Positions 1-10,265 are shown, numbered from the stretch's first letter. The stretch: 64,000 nucleotides of DNA from Prescottella soli (GCF_040024445.1 NZ_CP157276.1:992001-1056000); one strand, 5' to 3'. The notes: generated by a model not told the origin, from the letters alone. Translations and numbers: made by a program.

Positions 1-884
1 TTCTGATAGGCCCACGCGAGGGCAGGAAGGACGCCACGTTTCTGCAACCAGAATCGGTCCGGCAGCGGCCGCGGAGCCGAGCGACCGAGCACGACGTCGG
101 CGACCGCGAGCCCGGGACCCTCGTCGCGCCGGCGCAGCGCCAGGACCGTGCCGTCCGCCGCGGTGACCGAGGCCCCGCCCTGATAGTGGCCGCTGTAGGC
201 CATCCCGAGAAGCGGCATCGGACAGTTCAGTGGCCCGGAATGGGCCGCGTGCACGACCGGCGCACCGCAGTAGGTCGCGAACACGGACGGCGCCGCGACG
301 GCGCGGGTGTTGTTGCGCTGCTGCAGCCATCGGGTCAACGGGCGCGGCGGCAGCGCGGGGATCGACCACCAGCCGGACCCGGACAGCACCAGGTCGACCT
401 GACCGGCCAGCCGCTCGGCGGTCTGCGTGCGCAGCAGCTCCCAGCACACCGCCAGGCCGATCGTGTTCTCCCCGGCGGGGATCCGACCCGGATCGCCGCC
501 GCCGATGTACAGCGAGCTCTCCCACATCGTCGGGATGTCCTTGTCGTGCCGCCCGAGGATGTCACCGTCGGGGCCGGCCAGGAAGAAGGCGTTGCGGACG
601 TGTCCGTCTGCGTCGCGCACGAGGCTCGAACCTCCGACGTGGACGCCGTGTGCACGGGCCAGATCCCGCAGCAGACGGGTGGGCGCTCCGTCCGCGGCCG
701 GCGCGCTCTGGGCCAGCTCCGGCCGGTTCGCCACGCCCGTGGAGAAGAACTCCGGCAGCACGATCCACTCGGCGCCCTCGCGGACAGCCTGTTCCACCAG
801 GCCCGAGCACATCGTCAGGTTCGCGTCGATGTTGCCGACCTCGGCCTCGATCTGAAGCGCAGCGACGCGCGTCGATCTCGTCAT
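1..884 (-). CDS. Carbon-nitrogen hydrolase (nitrilase superfamily), 3' end outside window
   Basis: The reading frame starts at an ATG at 884 and is still open at the window edge, so about 294 residues are seen and the C-terminus is missing. The nitrilase-superfamily Glu-Lys-Cys triad is visible: Glu45 in VLPEFFS, Lys115 in GRHDKDIP and Cys147 in LAVCWELLR. Such enzymes hydrolyse amide or nitrile C-N bonds in the cytoplasm; the substrate cannot be told from sequence. In M. tuberculosis the position next to efpA holds proS, so this gene is a local difference from that order. It stands alone, with 505 bp of non-coding DNA upstream. Confidence 0.9.
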   Translation of the reverse strand, partial: MTRSTRVAALQIEAEVGNIDANLTMCSGLVEQAVREGAEWIVLPEFFSTGVANRPELAQSAPAADGAPTRLLRDLARAHGVHVGGSSLVRDADGHVRNAFFLAGPDGDILGRHDKDIPTMWESSLYIGGGDPGRIPAGENTIGLAVCWELLRTQTAERLAGQVDLVLSGSGWWSIPALPPRPLTRWLQQRNNTRAVAAPSVFATYCGAPVVHAAHSGPLNCPMPLLGMAYSGHYQGGASVTAADGTVLALRRRDEGPGLAVADVVLGRSAPRPLPDRFWLQKRGVLPALAWAYQ

Positions 885-1389
885 CTCGAAATCCAATCGT
901 TCGCACAAATTCTGAACCCGACTGCAAATCTGAGTCTGACTCTAAAATTGTTGGGAGGCGGGCGCAAGAGGCATTCGAAAGGAATCGGACGTAACCGATG
1001 TTGCGGACGCGGCGGGTAGCGTCCCGTCGATGGCTAGCGAACCGAAATCGTCGTTGGGGGGATGCCTACAACGATCGGATTCTCAGCGCACGCGAAACCG
1101 GTTGGGTCGGGAACGAGTCGCTGCTCTCCCCGCGTGGACAAGGGTTCTCCTCGACCGAGACGGGGCGCGAGAAGCGTCGCATGTGGACTGGGCGCTTCGC
1201 CCGTTCGATTCAGGCGGAGCCGACACCGTCCTCGAGCCGGCGGCCGACGGTGCAGCTCCCCTGGTGTTGACGACGCATACACCGGTGGACAGCGACCATA
1301 TTTTCACCGTCACGGTCGCGGCGGGCGACCCGGCGGTGAGGTTGGCATCGATTCCCGATGGTGGATGCGATGCCTGCGACAGCAGACGA
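885..1389. other. Non-coding gap between efpA end and nitrilase start
   Basis: These 505 bp carry only short overlapping frames without family features. The part next to the nitrilase start (about 895-955) is clearly AT-richer than its surroundings, which fits a promoter for that gene. I see no tRNA, riboswitch or repeat here. Confidence 0.5.
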
Positions 1390-2871
1390 TCAGGCCTCCT
1401 GCGCCGCCTTCTCCGCGGCCTGCGCCTGCGCGACCTGCTCGGGGGTGAAGCGCACGAACAGTGCGGCGACTGCCGCGAGCGCGGCGAGGATCGCGCAGCC
1501 CAGCAGCGCGAACGTGTAGCCCTCGCTCAGCGCCGAGAGCTGCTCCGGCGTCATGCGTGCGGCGGCGACACCCGAGACACCGCCGAGCGACAGCGTCTTC
1601 GACGTGGCCATCGCACCGACGATCGCGAGGCCGACCGGGCCGAACAGGGTCTGAGCAACCTGGGCGATCGCGGCCAGCGGGCCGATCTCGTGCTGCCCGA
1701 CGCCGGCGATGGCGCACAGCGGCAGTGGCACCACCGCGAGGCCGACGCCGAAGCCGACCGCAACGACCAGCATGAACAGGTTCCCGCCGTACGTCGCAGA
1801 TGAATCGAGTGTGGACCCGTACAGGAGGCCGGCGGTCGTCAGGATGGTGCCGGCCACGACGAGCCAGCGCGCCTGCACCTTGACCGCCAGCTTGGACGCG
1901 ACGAACGCGGCGCCGCCGAGACCGAACGCGAACGGCACGAAGGCCATGCCCGCGCGCAGCGGGGTATAGCCGAGGATGTCCTGGACGAACAGTGCAACGA
2001 ACGGCGCCAGCGAGAACATCACCATGCCGACGAGTGCGATAGCGATGAACGTCGCAACGCGGCTGCGGTCACGGAACAGCGAGAACGGCAACAGTGGGTT
2101 CTCGGCGCGACGCTCCACGGCGAGGAACGCGCCCAGCAGCACCAGTCCGCCGATCAGGCCGACGAGCACCAGCGGGCTGCCCCAGCCCATCTCGGGCCCC
2201 TCGGTGAATCCGAACACGACGCCGGTGCAGCCAAGGGTCGCGAGGATCGCGCCCTGCACGTCGAGCTTGAGTCGCTCCGCGCCGGTCTCGGCGAGCGCCC
2301 CGAACGCGAGCAGCAGGATCACCAGTCCGATCGGGACGTTGATGAGGAAGATCCACCGCCACGACACCTCGGTGAGCGCGCCACCGATGATCAGGCCGGT
2401 CACCGAGCCCACGCCGGTCATCGCCGCGAAGATCGCGATGGCCTGGTTGCGCACCGGTCCGGGCGCGAACGTCGTGGCCACCAGCGCCAGCGCCGTCGGC
2501 GACGCGATGGCCGCACCGACGCCCTGCAGGGCGCGTGCGGCGACGAGGGTGGCCTCGTTGACCGCGAGCCCGCACAGCAACGACGTCACGGTAAACAGTG
2601 CGACACCGCCGATGAAGACGCGTTTGCGGCCGAACGCATCGCCGAGGCGACCACCGAGCAGCATCAATCCGCCGTAAGTGAGCGCGTACGACGTGATGAC
2701 CCAGTTTCGGCCCGAATCGCTGAGACCCAGGTCCTCCTGGATCCGAGCGAGCGCGAGCGAGGCGACGGTGCCGTCGAGCACCATCATCAGCTGCATGCCG
2801 CTGAGGACGATGATCGCGAGGCCGAACGCCCGCGTGGTCACGGGGTACTTCACGACGGTGGAGTCAGACAC
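1390..2871 (-). CDS. efpA: EfpA-type MFS drug efflux transporter (DHA2, 14 TM)
   Basis: A 493-residue major facilitator of the EmrB/QacA type. The N-terminal helix has the LDGTVASLAL region, followed by the loop motif GGRLGDAFGRKRVF and a run of hydrophobic helices fitting 14 membrane spans. The GTG start lies only 11 bp after the cysG stop, and the order efpA-cysG-cobB-cobO matches M. tuberculosis Rv2846c-Rv2849c, which supports the EfpA assignment. EfpA exports lipophilic compounds by proton antiport; its natural substrate is not settled. The tight spacing suggests co-transcription with the cobalamin/siroheme genes. Confidence 0.88.
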   Translation of the reverse strand: MSDSTVVKYPVTTRAFGLAIIVLSGMQLMMVLDGTVASLALARIQEDLGLSDSGRNWVITSYALTYGGLMLLGGRLGDAFGRKRVFIGGVALFTVTSLLCGLAVNEATLVAARALQGVGAAIASPTALALVATTFAPGPVRNQAIAIFAAMTGVGSVTGLIIGGALTEVSWRWIFLINVPIGLVILLLAFGALAETGAERLKLDVQGAILATLGCTGVVFGFTEGPEMGWGSPLVLVGLIGGLVLLGAFLAVERRAENPLLPFSLFRDRSRVATFIAIALVGMVMFSLAPFVALFVQDILGYTPLRAGMAFVPFAFGLGGAAFVASKLAVKVQARWLVVAGTILTTAGLLYGSTLDSSATYGGNLFMLVVAVGFGVGLAVVPLPLCAIAGVGQHEIGPLAAIAQVAQTLFGPVGLAIVGAMATSKTLSLGGVSGVAAARMTPEQLSALSEGYTFALLGCAILAALAAVAALFVRFTPEQVAQAQAAEKAAQEA

Positions 2872-2882
2872 GAGAGTTCACG

Positions 2883-4109
2883 TTACCGAGGGTCTGCGGA
2901 GAATCCGGCCACAGTGCCGATAACCACGATCGCCGGCGGGCGGATGTTCTCCTCGCGGACCCGCGCCGCGACGGTCGCGAGGTCGGCCCGCAGCACCCGC
3001 TGCGTACGCAGCGTGCCCTCCTGGATCACCGTGACCGGGGTGTCGGCGGGGCGTCCGCCGTCGACGAGGACGGTCGCGAATTGCTCGATCCGCTCGACCG
3101 CCATCAGCAACACGATCGTCCCGCGCAGCTTCGCCAGCGCCGCCCAGTCGACGAGCGAGTCCGGGTGGTCGGGCGCCACATGCCCGCTGACGACGACGAA
3201 CTCGTGCGTCACCCCGCGGTGGGTGACGGGGATCCCGGCCGCGGACGGCACCGAGATCGCGCTCGTGATGCCGGGCACGACGGTCACGGGCACACCGGCG
3301 GCCGCGCACGCCTCGAGCTCCTCGAAGCCGCGGCCGAACACGTACGGGTCGCCGCCCTTGAGCCGGACGACGAACTTGCCGGCCTTCGCGCCGTCGATCA
3401 GTGCGGCGTTGATCGCCTCCTGCGCCATCGCCCGGCCGTACGGGATCTTCGCCGCGTCGATCACCTCGACGTGCGGGGCGAGCTCGGCCAGCAGCTCCGG
3501 CGGCGCGAGACGGTCGGCGACGACGACGTCGGCGCGCGCGAGCAGGCGCCTGCCGCGGACGGTGATGAGGTCGGGATCGCCCGGGCCGCCGCCGACGAGC
3601 GCGACGCCGGGTGCGGGCGCCTCGTCGGTGTCGGAGACCGCGCCGGACTGCAGCGCCTCGAGCAGCGCGGTGCGCACCGCCGCTGATCGACGATGCGCGC
3701 CGCCGGCGAGCACGCCGATGCTGAGCCCCTCATAGGTGCCGGTGGCCGGCGTGACCGCGGTGCCCTCGCGGGCGCTGTCGGCGCGCACGCAGAAGACGCG
3801 GCTGCGCTCGGCCTCGGCGACGATCGCCGCGTTGGTCGCGGGCTCGTCGGTGCACGCCATCGCGTACCAGGCGCCGTCGAGGTCGCCGTCGCGATAGTCG
3901 CGCAGTTCCAGCGTGATCTGTCCGGACGTCGCCATGCCCTCGACCGACGGCGTGACCTCGCGGGCGATGAGGTGGACGCGGGCCCCGGACGCGACCAGCA
4001 GGCCGAGGCGACGTTGCGCGACGGTGCCGCCCCCGACCACCACGACACGACGGTCCGTCAGGTTGAGCCCGACCAGGTAGCTGGTCTCGTCACCGGCGGA
4101 AGCAGACAC
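2883..4109 (-). CDS. cysG: Siroheme synthase: precorrin-2 dehydrogenase / SUMT fusion
   Basis: A 408-residue fusion. Residues about 10-150 are the NAD-binding precorrin-2 dehydrogenase/ferrochelatase part (RRVVVVGGGTVAQRR). Residues about 165-400 are uroporphyrinogen-III C-methyltransferase (VALVGGGPGDPDLITVRG, VVRLKGGDPYVFGRG, VVPGITSAIS). It makes precorrin-2, the branch point between siroheme (sulfite and nitrite reductases) and cobalamin. The GTG start has GGGAGACGA just upstream and lies 33 bp after the CobE-like gene. Position matches M. tuberculosis Rv2847c. Confidence 0.95.
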   Translation of the reverse strand: MSASAGDETSYLVGLNLTDRRVVVVGGGTVAQRRLGLLVASGARVHLIAREVTPSVEGMATSGQITLELRDYRDGDLDGAWYAMACTDEPATNAAIVAEAERSRVFCVRADSAREGTAVTPATGTYEGLSIGVLAGGAHRRSAAVRTALLEALQSGAVSDTDEAPAPGVALVGGGPGDPDLITVRGRRLLARADVVVADRLAPPELLAELAPHVEVIDAAKIPYGRAMAQEAINAALIDGAKAGKFVVRLKGGDPYVFGRGFEELEACAAAGVPVTVVPGITSAISVPSAAGIPVTHRGVTHEFVVVSGHVAPDHPDSLVDWAALAKLRGTIVLLMAVERIEQFATVLVDGGRPADTPVTVIQEGTLRTQRVLRADLATVAARVREENIRPPAIVVIGTVAGFSADPR

Positions 4110-4142
4110 TCGTCTCCCCGTTCTCCCTATCCATGCGGATGT

Positions 4143-4517
4143 TCACTCGACAGATTTCGAAACACTACGGGCGACGGCGACCGTGACGCCATTCGTGACG
4201 CGCTTGGTCACGGCCAGCACTCCCCCGCCGCCGGCGAGGATGGCCGCGGCCTCGGCGACGCTGGGGGTGCCGACCGCGTCGGCGACCCCGCTCACCGGGT
4301 TGGGGACCGGTACCGCCGCGAGACGCTCCGGCGGGTAGCCGACCACGCGGGTCCCCAGGATCTGGGCCGCGTCCAGGAACGGCGACAGCGACGCTTTCCG
4401 GTCCAGCGTCGCCAGGACGGCGACCGGCTCGTCGCCGCACACGTCACGGACGGCGGCGACGATCTCCGCGGCACGCACGCCGCTGCCGGCCCCCACACCC
4501 ACGCACAGCTCACCCAC
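4143..4517 (-). CDS. CobE / CbiG C-terminal domain protein
   Basis: A 124-residue protein with the CbiG-C/CobE pattern: an N-terminal VGVGAGSGVRAAEI loop, a VAVLATLDRKA stretch and a C-terminal LAVTKRVTNGVTVAVA segment. This domain takes part in the ring-contraction/acetaldehyde-release stage of cobalamin synthesis in CbiG; stand-alone versions are called CobE. Its GTG start overlaps the cobB stop by 8 bp, so translation is probably coupled. The length equals the single domain, so it does not look truncated. Confidence 0.8.
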   Translation of the reverse strand: MGELCVGVGAGSGVRAAEIVAAVRDVCGDEPVAVLATLDRKASLSPFLDAAQILGTRVVGYPPERLAAVPVPNPVSGVADAVGTPSVAEAAAILAGGGGVLAVTKRVTNGVTVAVARSVSKSVE

Positions 4518-5919
4518 GGGCGGCGTCCACGAATCGGCGGACGGACTGCGGGTTCCCGGCGGGGTGGGTGTGCAGATACGACGCGTGCACCGAGCCGGCG
4601 GGCCCGCCCACGAAGCCCTCCCGGGTCGCCCCGGCGTCCCAGGCCCGCCATCCCCATGCGGGGCCGAAACCGTCGGCGGTTCCGACCTCGAGCGAGGTTC
4701 GGTGGAACTCGTGCCCCGTCACGCGGGTTCCGGCGTCGAAGAGCACCGAGTCGGTGACCGCGACGGCCTCGCGGTATCCGAGGGTCAGGCGCGACCCGAA
4801 CCGCGCGTCGACGTCGATGACCCCGGCCATCGGGTGACAGTCGAGGCTGCGGGTGAGGTACAGCAGTCCCGCGCACTCGGCGTGGATCGGGGCGCCGTCG
4901 GCGGCGAGCCGGCGAATCTGCTGCAGCAGAGCGGTGTTCGACGACAGCGCCACGGCGTGTTCCTCGGGGAAGCCGCCGGGCAGCACCAGACCCACTGTCC
5001 CGGAGGGCAACTCGTCCTGCAACGGATCGAACGTCACGACGTCCGCCCCCGCGGCCTCGAGCAGTTCCCGGTGCTCGGCGTAGCCGAACGTGAAGGCGAC
5101 GCCACCGGCGAGCGCGATCACCGGCCGCGGTCCGGTCGCCGCGAGCCCTATCTCGGCGACGGGATCCCACGCGGCCACGTCGACAGACGAACGCGCGAGC
5201 GCCCGGATGGCGGACAGATCCAGGTGCGCGGCGGCCAGTTCCGTCATCGCGCCGACGGCGTCGGTCGCGGCGCGGCCGTGCTCGACCGCGGGCACCAGAC
5301 CGAGGTGACGCGACGGCACCTCGAGTTCGGCCAGGCGCGGCACCGAACCGAGCACCGGCAGACCCACCCGCTCGCACGCCTGCCGCAGCACCTGCTCGTG
5401 CCGTGCGCTGCCCACGCGGTTGAGGATCACCCCGCCGATGCGCACCGCCGCGTCGTAAGTCGAGAAGCCGTGCAGGACGGCGGCCAGGCTCTGGCTGTGG
5501 CCGCGCGCGTCGACGACGAGAACGACCGGCGCACCGAGGGACGCGGCGATCTGCGCGGTCGATCCCTCGGCCGACGGCTCCGTCGAACCGGGGTCGATCT
5601 TGCCGTCGAACAGTCCCATCACGCCCTCGACGACGGCGATGTCGCAGCCGTCGCAGCCGTGGCGGAACAGCGGACCGATCCGGTCGGCGCCGACGAGCAC
5701 GGCGTCCAGGTTTCGTCCCGGGCGTCCCGCGGCGAGCGCGTGGTATCCGGGGTCGATGTAGTCGGGCCCCACCTTGAACGGCGCCACCCGGTCGCCGTCG
5801 GCTCGCAGAGCGCCCACGAGACCGGTGGCGACGGTCGTCTTGCCGCTGCCCGACGCGGGCGCGGCGATGACGACGGCAGGAGTACTCAACGGATCACCAC
5901 CATCACCACTCGATGCCAC
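4510..5919 (-). CDS. cobB: Cobyrinate a,c-diamide synthase
   Basis: A 469-residue protein with an N-terminal P-loop dethiobiotin-synthetase-like domain (APASGSGKTTVATGL) and a C-terminal glutamine amidotransferase domain with the Cys in HAECAGLLYL and GGFPEEHA. It amidates side chains a and c of cobyrinate using glutamine and ATP. The ATG at 5919 overlaps the cobO stop by 17 bp. A TTG at 5889, giving an N-terminus closer to the mycobacterial protein, is an alternative start. Confidence 0.94.
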   Translation of the reverse strand: MASSGDGGDPLSTPAVVIAAPASGSGKTTVATGLVGALRADGDRVAPFKVGPDYIDPGYHALAAGRPGRNLDAVLVGADRIGPLFRHGCDGCDIAVVEGVMGLFDGKIDPGSTEPSAEGSTAQIAASLGAPVVLVVDARGHSQSLAAVLHGFSTYDAAVRIGGVILNRVGSARHEQVLRQACERVGLPVLGSVPRLAELEVPSRHLGLVPAVEHGRAATDAVGAMTELAAAHLDLSAIRALARSSVDVAAWDPVAEIGLAATGPRPVIALAGGVAFTFGYAEHRELLEAAGADVVTFDPLQDELPSGTVGLVLPGGFPEEHAVALSSNTALLQQIRRLAADGAPIHAECAGLLYLTRSLDCHPMAGVIDVDARFGSRLTLGYREAVAVTDSVLFDAGTRVTGHEFHRTSLEVGTADGFGPAWGWRAWDAGATREGFVGGPAGSVHASYLHTHPAGNPQSVRRFVDAARG

Positions 5920-6517
5920 GCTGGCCCTTGCGTCCGGCGTCCATCGGGTGCTTGATCTTGGTCATCTCGGTGACGAGATCCGCCGCGTCGATCAGCGCCT
6001 GCGGGGCGTCGCGCCCGGTGATCACGACGTGCTGGTTGCCGGGGCGTGATCGCAGCACCTCGACAACCTCCTCCGTGTCCACCCAGCCCCACTTGAGCGG
6101 GTAGGTGAACTCGTCGAGGACGTAGAAGCGGTGCGTCTCGGCCTCCAGGCGGCGGGCGATCTCACGCCAGCCCTCGAGTGCGGCCGCGGCGTGGTCCTCC
6201 TCGGTCCCGTGCTTGCGGGACCACGACCAGCCCTCGCCCATCTTGTGCCACTGCACGGCGCCGCCGACGCCGCTGGTCTCGTGCAGCTCGCCGAGCGCGC
6301 GGAACGCGGCCTCCTCGCCGACCTTCCACTTGGCGCTCTTGACGAACTGGAAGACGCCGACGTCGAAGCCCTGGTTCCAGGCACGCAGCGCCATGCCGAA
6401 CGCGGCGGTCGACTTCCCCTTGCCGGGCCCGGTGTGGACCGCGAGCACCGGCTGGTTGCGACGCTGTCGGGTGGTGAGCCCGTCGGCGGGCACGTTCTCG
6501 GGTACGCCCTGAGGCAT
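5903..6517 (-). CDS. cobO: Cob(I)yrinic acid a,c-diamide adenosyltransferase
   Basis: A 204-residue CobO/BtuR ATP:corrinoid adenosyltransferase with the P-loop GPGKGKSTAAFGMALR near residue 30, WKVGEEAAF and the C-terminal EMTKIKHPMDAG typical of the family. It transfers the adenosyl group to the corrin cobalt. I chose the ATG at 6517 because AAGGGA lies 6-7 nt before it and the family N-terminus (VPADGLTTRQRRNQP) follows; the frame stays open upstream inside the chelatase gene, but that part is out of frame with the chelatase protein. It starts 40 bp after the chelatase gene. Confidence 0.95.
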   Translation of the reverse strand: MPQGVPENVPADGLTTRQRRNQPVLAVHTGPGKGKSTAAFGMALRAWNQGFDVGVFQFVKSAKWKVGEEAAFRALGELHETSGVGGAVQWHKMGEGWSWSRKHGTEEDHAAAALEGWREIARRLEAETHRFYVLDEFTYPLKWGWVDTEEVVEVLRSRPGNQHVVITGRDAPQALIDAADLVTEMTKIKHPMDAGRKGQRGIEW

Positions 6518-6557
6518 GTGCAGTCCCTTTCTCGGGCTTGGGTTTTCGGGCGGTGGT

Positions 6558-8468
6558 TCAGGCGGCGGCGCGGACGACGCCGGCGACCTGCTGGGCCGAC
6601 AGCTCGGCGAGGCGCACGCAGCCGCCGCGCAGGTCACGCGCGATCTCGGCGGCGAGGCCGAGCCGCACCATGCCGGTCTCGCAGTCCACGACGATCGAGG
6701 CCACCCCGGTGTCGGCGAGCATGCCGGCGGCGCGCTTGGCGCGCGCGACGGCGTCCTTGCCGCCGGTCGCCCGTCCGTCGGTGAGGGCCACCACCAGCGC
6801 CCGCCGCCGCGGATCCCGCACGCGTTCCCGCAGCACGACGTCCCGCGCACGCAGGAGCCCCTCGGCCAGCGGCGTGCGGCCCCCGGTCTTCATGGCGCGC
6901 AGGCGCCGCACCGCGACATCCACCGACGACGTCGGCGGCAGCACCAGTTCGGCGTCGCGACCCCGCACGGTGATCACGGCAACCTTGTCACGCCGCTGGT
7001 AGGCGTCGCGCAGCAGCGAGACGACCGCGCCGGTGACCGCGGAGAGCCGGTCGCGTGCGGCCATCGAGCCGGACGCGTCCACCACGAACAGCACCAGGTT
7101 GCCCTCGCGCCCCTCCCGGATCGCGCCACGAATGTCGCTGGGCGCCAATCGCATCGGTCCACTCACCCGCCCGCGGGTGGTCTGGTGTTCGGCCGCGGCG
7201 AACAGCGTGCCCACCAGGTGCAGTCCGGTGCCGCGTTCCGTGGTCGGGCGCACGGTGCGGCCGCGGGTCGAGCGGGAACGTGAGCGGCGGCCGGGGGCGC
7301 CGTCGCCGACGCCGGGGACCTCGAGCAGGCGCGCCTGGAACTGGGGGCCGGGGGCGGCCGCCCGGCGCTCCGAGCCGCCACCAGAAGTCGGCGAATCCTG
7401 CTCGGCCGACTCGGTTTTCGGCGCCTCGGACGGTGCATCCGCGGGAGTCTCGCCGCCACCGGGGCCGTCCGGGTCGGGCTCGGGATCCTCGTCCGCGCGG
7501 GCGTCGGCGTCGGCCTTGTCCATCGCGTCGTCGAGCTGCTGCGGATCGAGGCCGGGCTCGTCGAACGGATCGCGGCGACGACGGTGCGGCAGCGTCAGTT
7601 CCGCGGCGACGCGCACGTCCTCCTCCGCGACCGCGTCGGCACCGCGCCAGGCGGCGTGCGCGGTCGCCGTGCGGGCGAGGACCAGATCGGCCCGCATGCC
7701 CTCCACGTCGAACGACGCACACACCGACGCGATGCGCCGCAGTTCGGTGTCCGACAGTTCGACGGCGTCGACCGTCGCGCGGGCCGCGGCGATCCGTCGG
7801 GCGAGGTCGGCGTCCTCGTCGGCGTAGCGGGCGGCGAAGGCATCGGGGTCGCGCTCGTAGTCGAGGCGGCGGCGCACCACCTGCATGCGGACGTCGACGT
7901 CGCGGGACGCGGCGACGTCGACGGCGAGGCCGAACCGGTCGAGCAGCTGCGGCCGCAGCTCACCCTCCTCCGGGTTCATGGTGCCCACCAGCACGAACCG
8001 CGCGGGGTGCGAATGGGATACGCCGTCGCGTTCGATGTGGACGCGGCCCATCGCGGCGGCGTCGAGCAGCACGTCGACCAGGTGGTCGTGCAGCAGGTTG
8101 ACCTCGTCGACGTACAGCACGCCCTGGTGCGCGTCGGCGAGGAGTCCGGGCTGGAAGGCGCGTTCGCCGTCCCGCAGCACCTTCTCGAGGTCGATCGAGC
8201 CGACGACGCGGTCCTCGGTCGCGCCCACCGGCAGCTCGACGAGCCGGGCCCGACGGCGCTCGCCCGCCTGCTCGACGTCGGGCAGCAGCGCGGCGAGCGC
8301 GCGCACGACGGTCGACTTCGCGGTGCCCTTCTCGCCGCGCACCAGCACACCGCCGATACCGGGATGGACGGCGCACAGGATCAGCGCCAGGCGGAGCCGG
8401 TCCTGCCCGACGATTGCACTGAATGGGAACCCTGCAGGTCCAGGGCTGGCCTCGTGGGTGTGACGCAA
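6558..8468 (-). CDS. Magnesium/cobalt chelatase-type AAA+ - VWA protein (BchI/BchD fusion)
   Basis: A 636-residue fusion. Residues about 15-310 are an AAA+ ATPase (Walker [16 protein letters not shown], Walker [13 protein letters not shown]). Next is an acidic, Pro/Ser-rich linker (about 315-385). Residues about 440-636 are a von Willebrand A domain with the metal site FVVDASGSM. Homologues in cobalamin operons (M. tuberculosis Rv2850c) are thought to assist cobalt insertion together with the large subunit CobN, which is not in this window. It is the first gene of the cob operon, directly behind the cobalamin riboswitch. Confidence 0.9.
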   Translation of the reverse strand: MRHTHEASPGPAGFPFSAIVGQDRLRLALILCAVHPGIGGVLVRGEKGTAKSTVVRALAALLPDVEQAGERRRARLVELPVGATEDRVVGSIDLEKVLRDGERAFQPGLLADAHQGVLYVDEVNLLHDHLVDVLLDAAAMGRVHIERDGVSHSHPARFVLVGTMNPEEGELRPQLLDRFGLAVDVAASRDVDVRMQVVRRRLDYERDPDAFAARYADEDADLARRIAAARATVDAVELSDTELRRIASVCASFDVEGMRADLVLARTATAHAAWRGADAVAEEDVRVAAELTLPHRRRRDPFDEPGLDPQQLDDAMDKADADARADEDPEPDPDGPGGGETPADAPSEAPKTESAEQDSPTSGGGSERRAAAPGPQFQARLLEVPGVGDGAPGRRSRSRSTRGRTVRPTTERGTGLHLVGTLFAAAEHQTTRGRVSGPMRLAPSDIRGAIREGREGNLVLFVVDASGSMAARDRLSAVTGAVVSLLRDAYQRRDKVAVITVRGRDAELVLPPTSSVDVAVRRLRAMKTGGRTPLAEGLLRARDVVLRERVRDPRRRALVVALTDGRATGGKDAVARAKRAAGMLADTGVASIVVDCETGMVRLGLAAEIARDLRGGCVRLAELSAQQVAGVVRAAA

Positions 8469-8514
8469 CGATCGAATCCCTTCACTCCTCGGTCTCCGCG
8501 CCGAGAGCTTGGCG

Positions 8515-8645
8515 GTACGAAACGTCGCGGCATTCTGGCTCGGGTCGATCGGATCGAACCCTCACAGTGGCGGGACCGCGCCTGATTCTCACAGGACTTC
8601 CCCGCAAACGTTCCTTCAGTTGCAGCACCCTACCGTGCTGCACGG
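8515..8645 (-). promoter_or_regulatory. Cobalamin (B12) riboswitch
   Basis: Reading the minus strand, the leader of the chelatase-cobO-cobB-cobE-cysG operon holds the cobalamin riboswitch core: GGGGAAGTCCTGTGAGAATC, then GCGCGGTCCCGCCACTGTGA (the B12 box is at 8564-8571). Upstream is GGGTGCTGCAACTG (paired regions 1-2) and downstream is GAGCCAGAATGCCGC. In the known class, adenosylcobalamin binding shuts off expression of the operon behind it. Boundaries are approximate. Confidence 0.93.
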
Positions 8646-8672
8646 GCGGCACCCTGCAGTGCCCCGACAGCA

Positions 8673-8712
8673 CACTGCCGCGGCCGGGGGAAGAGCCCCC
8701 GCCGCGGCAGTG
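8673..8712 (-). terminator. Terminator hairpin downstream of mqo
   Basis: A perfect 12-bp outer stem (CACTGCCGCGGC with GCCGCGGCAGTG) continues with five G:C pairs around a short loop. There is no U tract, as is common in high-GC actinobacteria. It separates mqo from the riboswitch leader. Confidence 0.8.
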
Positions 8713-8729
8713 CGAACGACGAACGAAAC

Positions 8730-10265
8730 TCAGACCGAGGCGGACTCGACCACCTGGTCGACCGCGGGCGCGGAGGCGTCGGCGGCGGCGCCGAGCTCGA
8801 GCGCACGGGTGCTCCAGTCCCACACCTGCTGGAACAGGGCCGTGTTGTCCGACAGCTTCTGACCCAGCGACGGGACCATCTGCTGCAGCTTCGGCTTCCA
8901 CGCCTCGAACTCGCGCGGGAAGCAGCGCTCCAGGACGTCGAGCATGGCGGGCACGGCGGTCGAGGCGCCCGGCGACGCGCCGAGCAGGCCGGCGATGGTG
9001 CCGTCCTCGGCGTTGACGACGGCCGTGCCGAACTCGAGGACGCCGCCCTTGCCCTTCTTGCGGATGACCTGGACGCGCTGGCCGGCGGTGATGAGCTCCC
9101 AGTCGCCGCCGGTGGCGCGCGGCACGAACTCGCGCAGCGTCTGGATGCGGTCGGCCGGCGACTGCATCAGCTCACCGATGAGGTACTTGGTGAGGCCCAT
9201 CTCCGTGAGGCCGACACCGAGCATCGAGGTGAGGTTGTTGGGCTTGACCGAGCCGGGCAGGTCGGTGACCTTGCCGTTCTTGAGGAACTTGGGCGACCAG
9301 CCGGCGTAGGGGCCGAACAGCAGGCCTTGCTGGCCGTTGATGACGCGGGTGTCGAGGTGCGGCACCGACATCGGAGGCGCACCGACCGCGGCCTTGCCGT
9401 ACACCTTGGCACGGTGCTGCGCGATGAGCTCCGGGTTGGTGCAGCGCAGGAACTGGCCGCTGACCGGGAAGCCTCCGAAGCCCTTGGCCTCCTTGATGCC
9501 GGACTTCTGCAGCAGGTGCAGGGCACCGCCACCGGCACCGACGAACACGAACTTGGCGTTCACGGTCTTCTTCGCACCGGTGCGTAGGTTCTCGACCTTG
9601 ACCAGCCAGCTGCCGTCGGACTGCTTGGTGAGGTTGCGGACCTCGTGACCGAAGAACACCTGGCCGCCGGACGCGCCGACGTAGCCCAGCAGTTGCTTGG
9701 TGAGGGCGCCGAAGTCGACGTCCGTGCCGGACTCGGTCCAGTTGAGGGCGACGGGGTCGGAGAAGTCGCGCCCCTTGGCCATGAGCGGCAGGCGGTCGGA
9801 GAAGTAGTCCTCGGACTCCGAGTACTCCATGCCGGCGAACAGCGGGTGGCCGGCGAGTGCGTCGTAGCGGGCGCGCAGGTACTTCACGTTGTCGGCGCCG
9901 TGCACGAAGCTGACGTGCGGAATTGGGTTGATGAACTCCTTGGGATCGGTGAGGATCCCGTTGTCGACGCCGTAGGCCCAAAACTGCCGGGAGACCTGGA
10001 ACTGCTCGTTGACGTTGACCGCCTTGCTGATGTCCACACCGTCGCCCTTGGCCGGCGTGTAGTTCAGCTCACACAGGGCCGAGTGGCCGGTGCCTGCGTT
10101 GTTCCACGGGTCGCTGCTCTCGGCGGCAGCCGCGTCGAGGCGTTCGAAGGTGGTGATCGACCAGTCGGGCTGCAGCTGACGCAGGATCGCGCCGAGCGTT
10201 GCGCTCATGATGCCCGCACCCACGAGCACTACATCGGTCTTCGCCACTACGTTCTGGTCTGACAC
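8730..10265 (-). CDS. mqo: Malate:quinone oxidoreductase
   Basis: A 511-residue membrane-associated FAD enzyme that oxidises malate to oxaloacetate and passes electrons to the quinone pool. The N-terminal dinucleotide fold is [35 protein letters not shown] and the C-terminal [16 protein letters not shown] are family signatures. I chose the GTG at 10265 ([13 protein letters not shown]) with AAGGAAG 10-13 nt before it; a longer in-frame extension to 10394 looks non-coding. The neighbourhood matches M. tuberculosis Rv2852c. Confidence 0.95.
   Translation of the reverse strand: MSDQNVVAKTDVVLVGAGIMSATLGAILRQLQPDWSITTFERLDAAAAESSDPWNNAGTGHSALCELNYTPAKGDGVDISKAVNVNEQFQVSRQFWAYGVDNGILTDPKEFINPIPHVSFVHGADNVKYLRARYDALAGHPLFAGMEYSESEDYFSDRLPLMAKGRDFSDPVALNWTESGTDVDFGALTKQLLGYVGASGGQVFFGHEVRNLTKQSDGSWLVKVENLRTGAKKTVNAKFVFVGAGGGALHLLQKSGIKEAKGFGGFPVSGQFLRCTNPELIAQHRAKVYGKAAVGAPPMSVPHLDTRVINGQQGLLFGPYAGWSPKFLKNGKVTDLPGSVKPNNLTSMLGVGLTEMGLTKYLIGELMQSPADRIQTLREFVPRATGGDWELITAGQRVQVIRKKGKGGVLEFGTAVVNAEDGTIAGLLGASPGASTAVPAMLDVLERCFPREFEAWKPKLQQMVPSLGQKLSDNTALFQQVWDWSTRALELGAAADASAPAVDQVVESASV

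Noticed and set aside
1034-1313. Small minus-strand frames between efpA and the nitrilase gene
   Set aside because: No ribosome binding site of note, no hydrophobic or family features, and several frames overlap; not supportable as genes.
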